DNA from: Sulfurovum sp.
GTDB lineage: Bacteria; Campylobacterota; Campylobacteria; Campylobacterales; Sulfurovaceae
NCBI GenBank assembly: GCA_022729615.1
Contig: DZAQ01000070.1
Coordinates: 1-7,106 of the forward strand
Direction: 5' to 3'
DNA length: 7,106 nt
Shown here: one piece after another, positions 5,845 to 7,106 of the stretch
Layout of the letters: every line of letters begins with the position of its first letter
Position numbering within the stretch: the stretch's first letter is position 1
The notes under the pieces: generated by a model
Databases searched by the model: none
The model's input: only the letters and a program-made list of their open reading frames with translations
What the model was told of the DNA's origin: nothing
Made by a program: the position numbers and the translations under genes

Positions 5845-7106
5845 TTGAAAAGATTTTTATGGATAGTTTTACTACTACAAGGATGGGTAATGGGTGAAGA
5901 TATATTGAAAGTAAATGTGCACGGCAAAGAGGTGCCGGTCGTATTTGAGCAAAACAGTTATATGCCGATCGTCTCGATGCAGATCATTTTTCGCAATAGC
6001 GGATCGCTCTATGACACCAAGGCCGGCTTGGCATATCTGAGTGCCAAACTTCTCTCGGAAGGGACCAAAAAAGATGGCAGTGTCGGCTTTGCTGCCAAGC
6101 TCGAAAACAGTGCGATCGGGCTCTCTGCCAGGGCAGATCATGAGACGCTCATCATCGAACTCAGCAGTCTCAAAAGCGAGTTTGACAAGGGGGTAAAGCT
6201 TCTTTCGCAGCTCCTAAGCGACCCCAACTATACGAAAAAAGCTGCTGACCATGTCAAGATGCAGGCTCATGGACTCTTGATGCAGCAAAAGAGTGATTTT
6301 GATACTATCGCCGCCAACAAACTCAAAGAGAGACTTTTTGCCGGTACACCGATGAGCCAGCCTAGAAACGGTACCATCGAGAGTGTCGCTGCTATCACTC
6401 TGGAGGATATGCAAAGCTTTATCACATCCCATCTGGGGTACAACAACGCGATCGTGGTCATAGGCGGGGATATCACTGCGGATCAGGCACAAAAGGTCGT
6501 CCAAGATACACTCAGCCTGCTTCCGCAGATAGAAGAGCCCAATGCCGGATATTTCCCGGCAAGCAGCAAGCAAGAGGTCGCCGCGGAGGTCGCCGATACC
6601 CAGCAGGCTTATATCTATTTTGGCGCTCCGTTTGATTTCAAATATAGCGACCCCGATCAGCATATAGCCAAAGTTGCAGGATATATTTTGGGCGGGAGCG
6701 GGTTTGGAAGCCGTCTGATGGAGGAGATCCGCGTCAAGCGCGGCTTGGCATACAGCGCATACGGACAATTTGTCACCAACCGCTCAAGCTCCTATCTAAG
6801 CGGCTATCTGCAGACCAAACTCGCCAATGAAGAGGAGGCGAAAAAACTTGTTTCGCAGATCGTCGCGGAGTTCGTCCAAAAAGGGGTCTCCCAGCAAGAG
6901 CTTGACGCGGCCAAAGAGTTTCTAGTCGGAAGTGAACCGCTCCAGAGTGAAACACTCTCGCAGCGGCTTGGCATCGCCTTTCGGGGATACTATTTCGATA
7001 GACCCATCGGCTACCATAAGGGGCTGCTAGAGAAGATCGGCTCTTTGAAACTAGAAGAGCTCAATAGTTTTATCAAGTCACACACGGAGATCACGCAACT
7101 CACTTT
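5845..7106 (+). CDS. Secreted M16 peptidase-like protein lacking the HxxEH motif (3' end cut by window edge)
   Basis: From TTG 5845 the frame is open to the window end, 420 codons plus two bases. Residues 1-17 form a signal peptide (KR, then FLWIVLLLQGWVMG, cleavage probably before EDI), so the protein should be periplasmic. Two M16 domains follow (about 20-225 and 250 to end). In the first, the position of the zinc motif GLAHFLEHMLFKGT of active members reads GLAYLSAKLLSEGT (61-74), so both His and the Glu are absent. The second domain keeps GGSGFGSRLMEEIRVKRG (283-300) and LAYSAY, with the Arg296/Tyr303 pair used by M16 partners to hold substrate. This matches the non-catalytic subunit of a heterodimeric M16B protease. 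M16B subunits are about 420-440 residues, so only a short tail is missing. The 48-base gap after mqnC suggests co-transcription. Confidence 0.9.
   Translation, partial: MKRFLWIVLLLQGWVMGEDILKVNVHGKEVPVVFEQNSYMPIVSMQIIFRNSGSLYDTKAGLAYLSAKLLSEGTKKDGSVGFAAKLENSAIGLSARADHETLIIELSSLKSEFDKGVKLLSQLLSDPNYTKKAADHVKMQAHGLLMQQKSDFDTIAANKLKERLFAGTPMSQPRNGTIESVAAITLEDMQSFITSHLGYNNAIVVIGGDITADQAQKVVQDTLSLLPQIEEPNAGYFPASSKQEVAAEVADTQQAYIYFGAPFDFKYSDPDQHIAKVAGYILGGSGFGSRLMEEIRVKRGLAYSAYGQFVTNRSSSYLSGYLQTKLANEEEAKKLVSQIVAEFVQKGVSQQELDAAKEFLVGSEPLQSETLSQRLGIAFRGYYFDRPIGYHKGLLEKIGSLKLEELNSFIKSHTEITQLT

Noticed and set aside
6214..6768. 184-codon open frame on the minus strand within the M16-like gene
   Set aside because: The plus-strand frame here carries both M16 domains. 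The antisense translation resembles nothing known.

Overview
The window looks like chromosomal DNA of a Campylobacterota (epsilonproteobacterial) bacterium. The main evidence is the compact run kdsA-ribH-nusB, an order I recall from Campylobacter and Helicobacter, followed by a menaquinone gene of the futalosine route (mqnC). KdsA is of the metal-dependent, cysteine-ligand type, and the likely internal promoter is a -10 box behind T-rich DNA. The moderate GC content suggests a free-living member (Sulfurimonas, Sulfuricurvum or Sulfurovum type) rather than an AT-rich host-adapted one. The genus is inference.

Layout. Positions 1-1229, minus strand: a nearly complete HI0933/YhiN-type flavoprotein whose last few codons fall outside the window. 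Positions 1230-1383: a divergent intergenic region with a good sigma-70-like promoter whose -10 box lies inside a perfect 20-bp palindrome. Positions 1384-2006: a two-gene HicA-HicB toxin-antitoxin module in which the antitoxin carries a ribbon-helix-helix DNA-binding tail, the obvious candidate to bind that palindrome. Positions 2086 to the right edge: six co-directional genes with short gaps, namely an EamA-type transporter, kdsA, ribH, nusB, mqnC and a secreted M16 peptidase-like protein that runs off the edge.

The two edge genes have no stop codon inside the window but are clearly real from their family motifs. The right-edge gene starts at TTG, carries a signal peptide and lacks the M16 zinc motif HxxEH while keeping the C-terminal Arg/Tyr pair. 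It is therefore probably the non-catalytic partner of a two-subunit periplasmic M16 enzyme.

The right-hand genes are housekeeping functions: Kdo for lipopolysaccharide (KdsA), the last-but-one riboflavin step (RibH), transcription antitermination (NusB) and menaquinone synthesis (MqnC). I see no phage, IS element, CRISPR array, tRNA or rRNA. I found no convincing wholly new system. The most informative signals are the HicAB operator and the degenerate M16 subunit.
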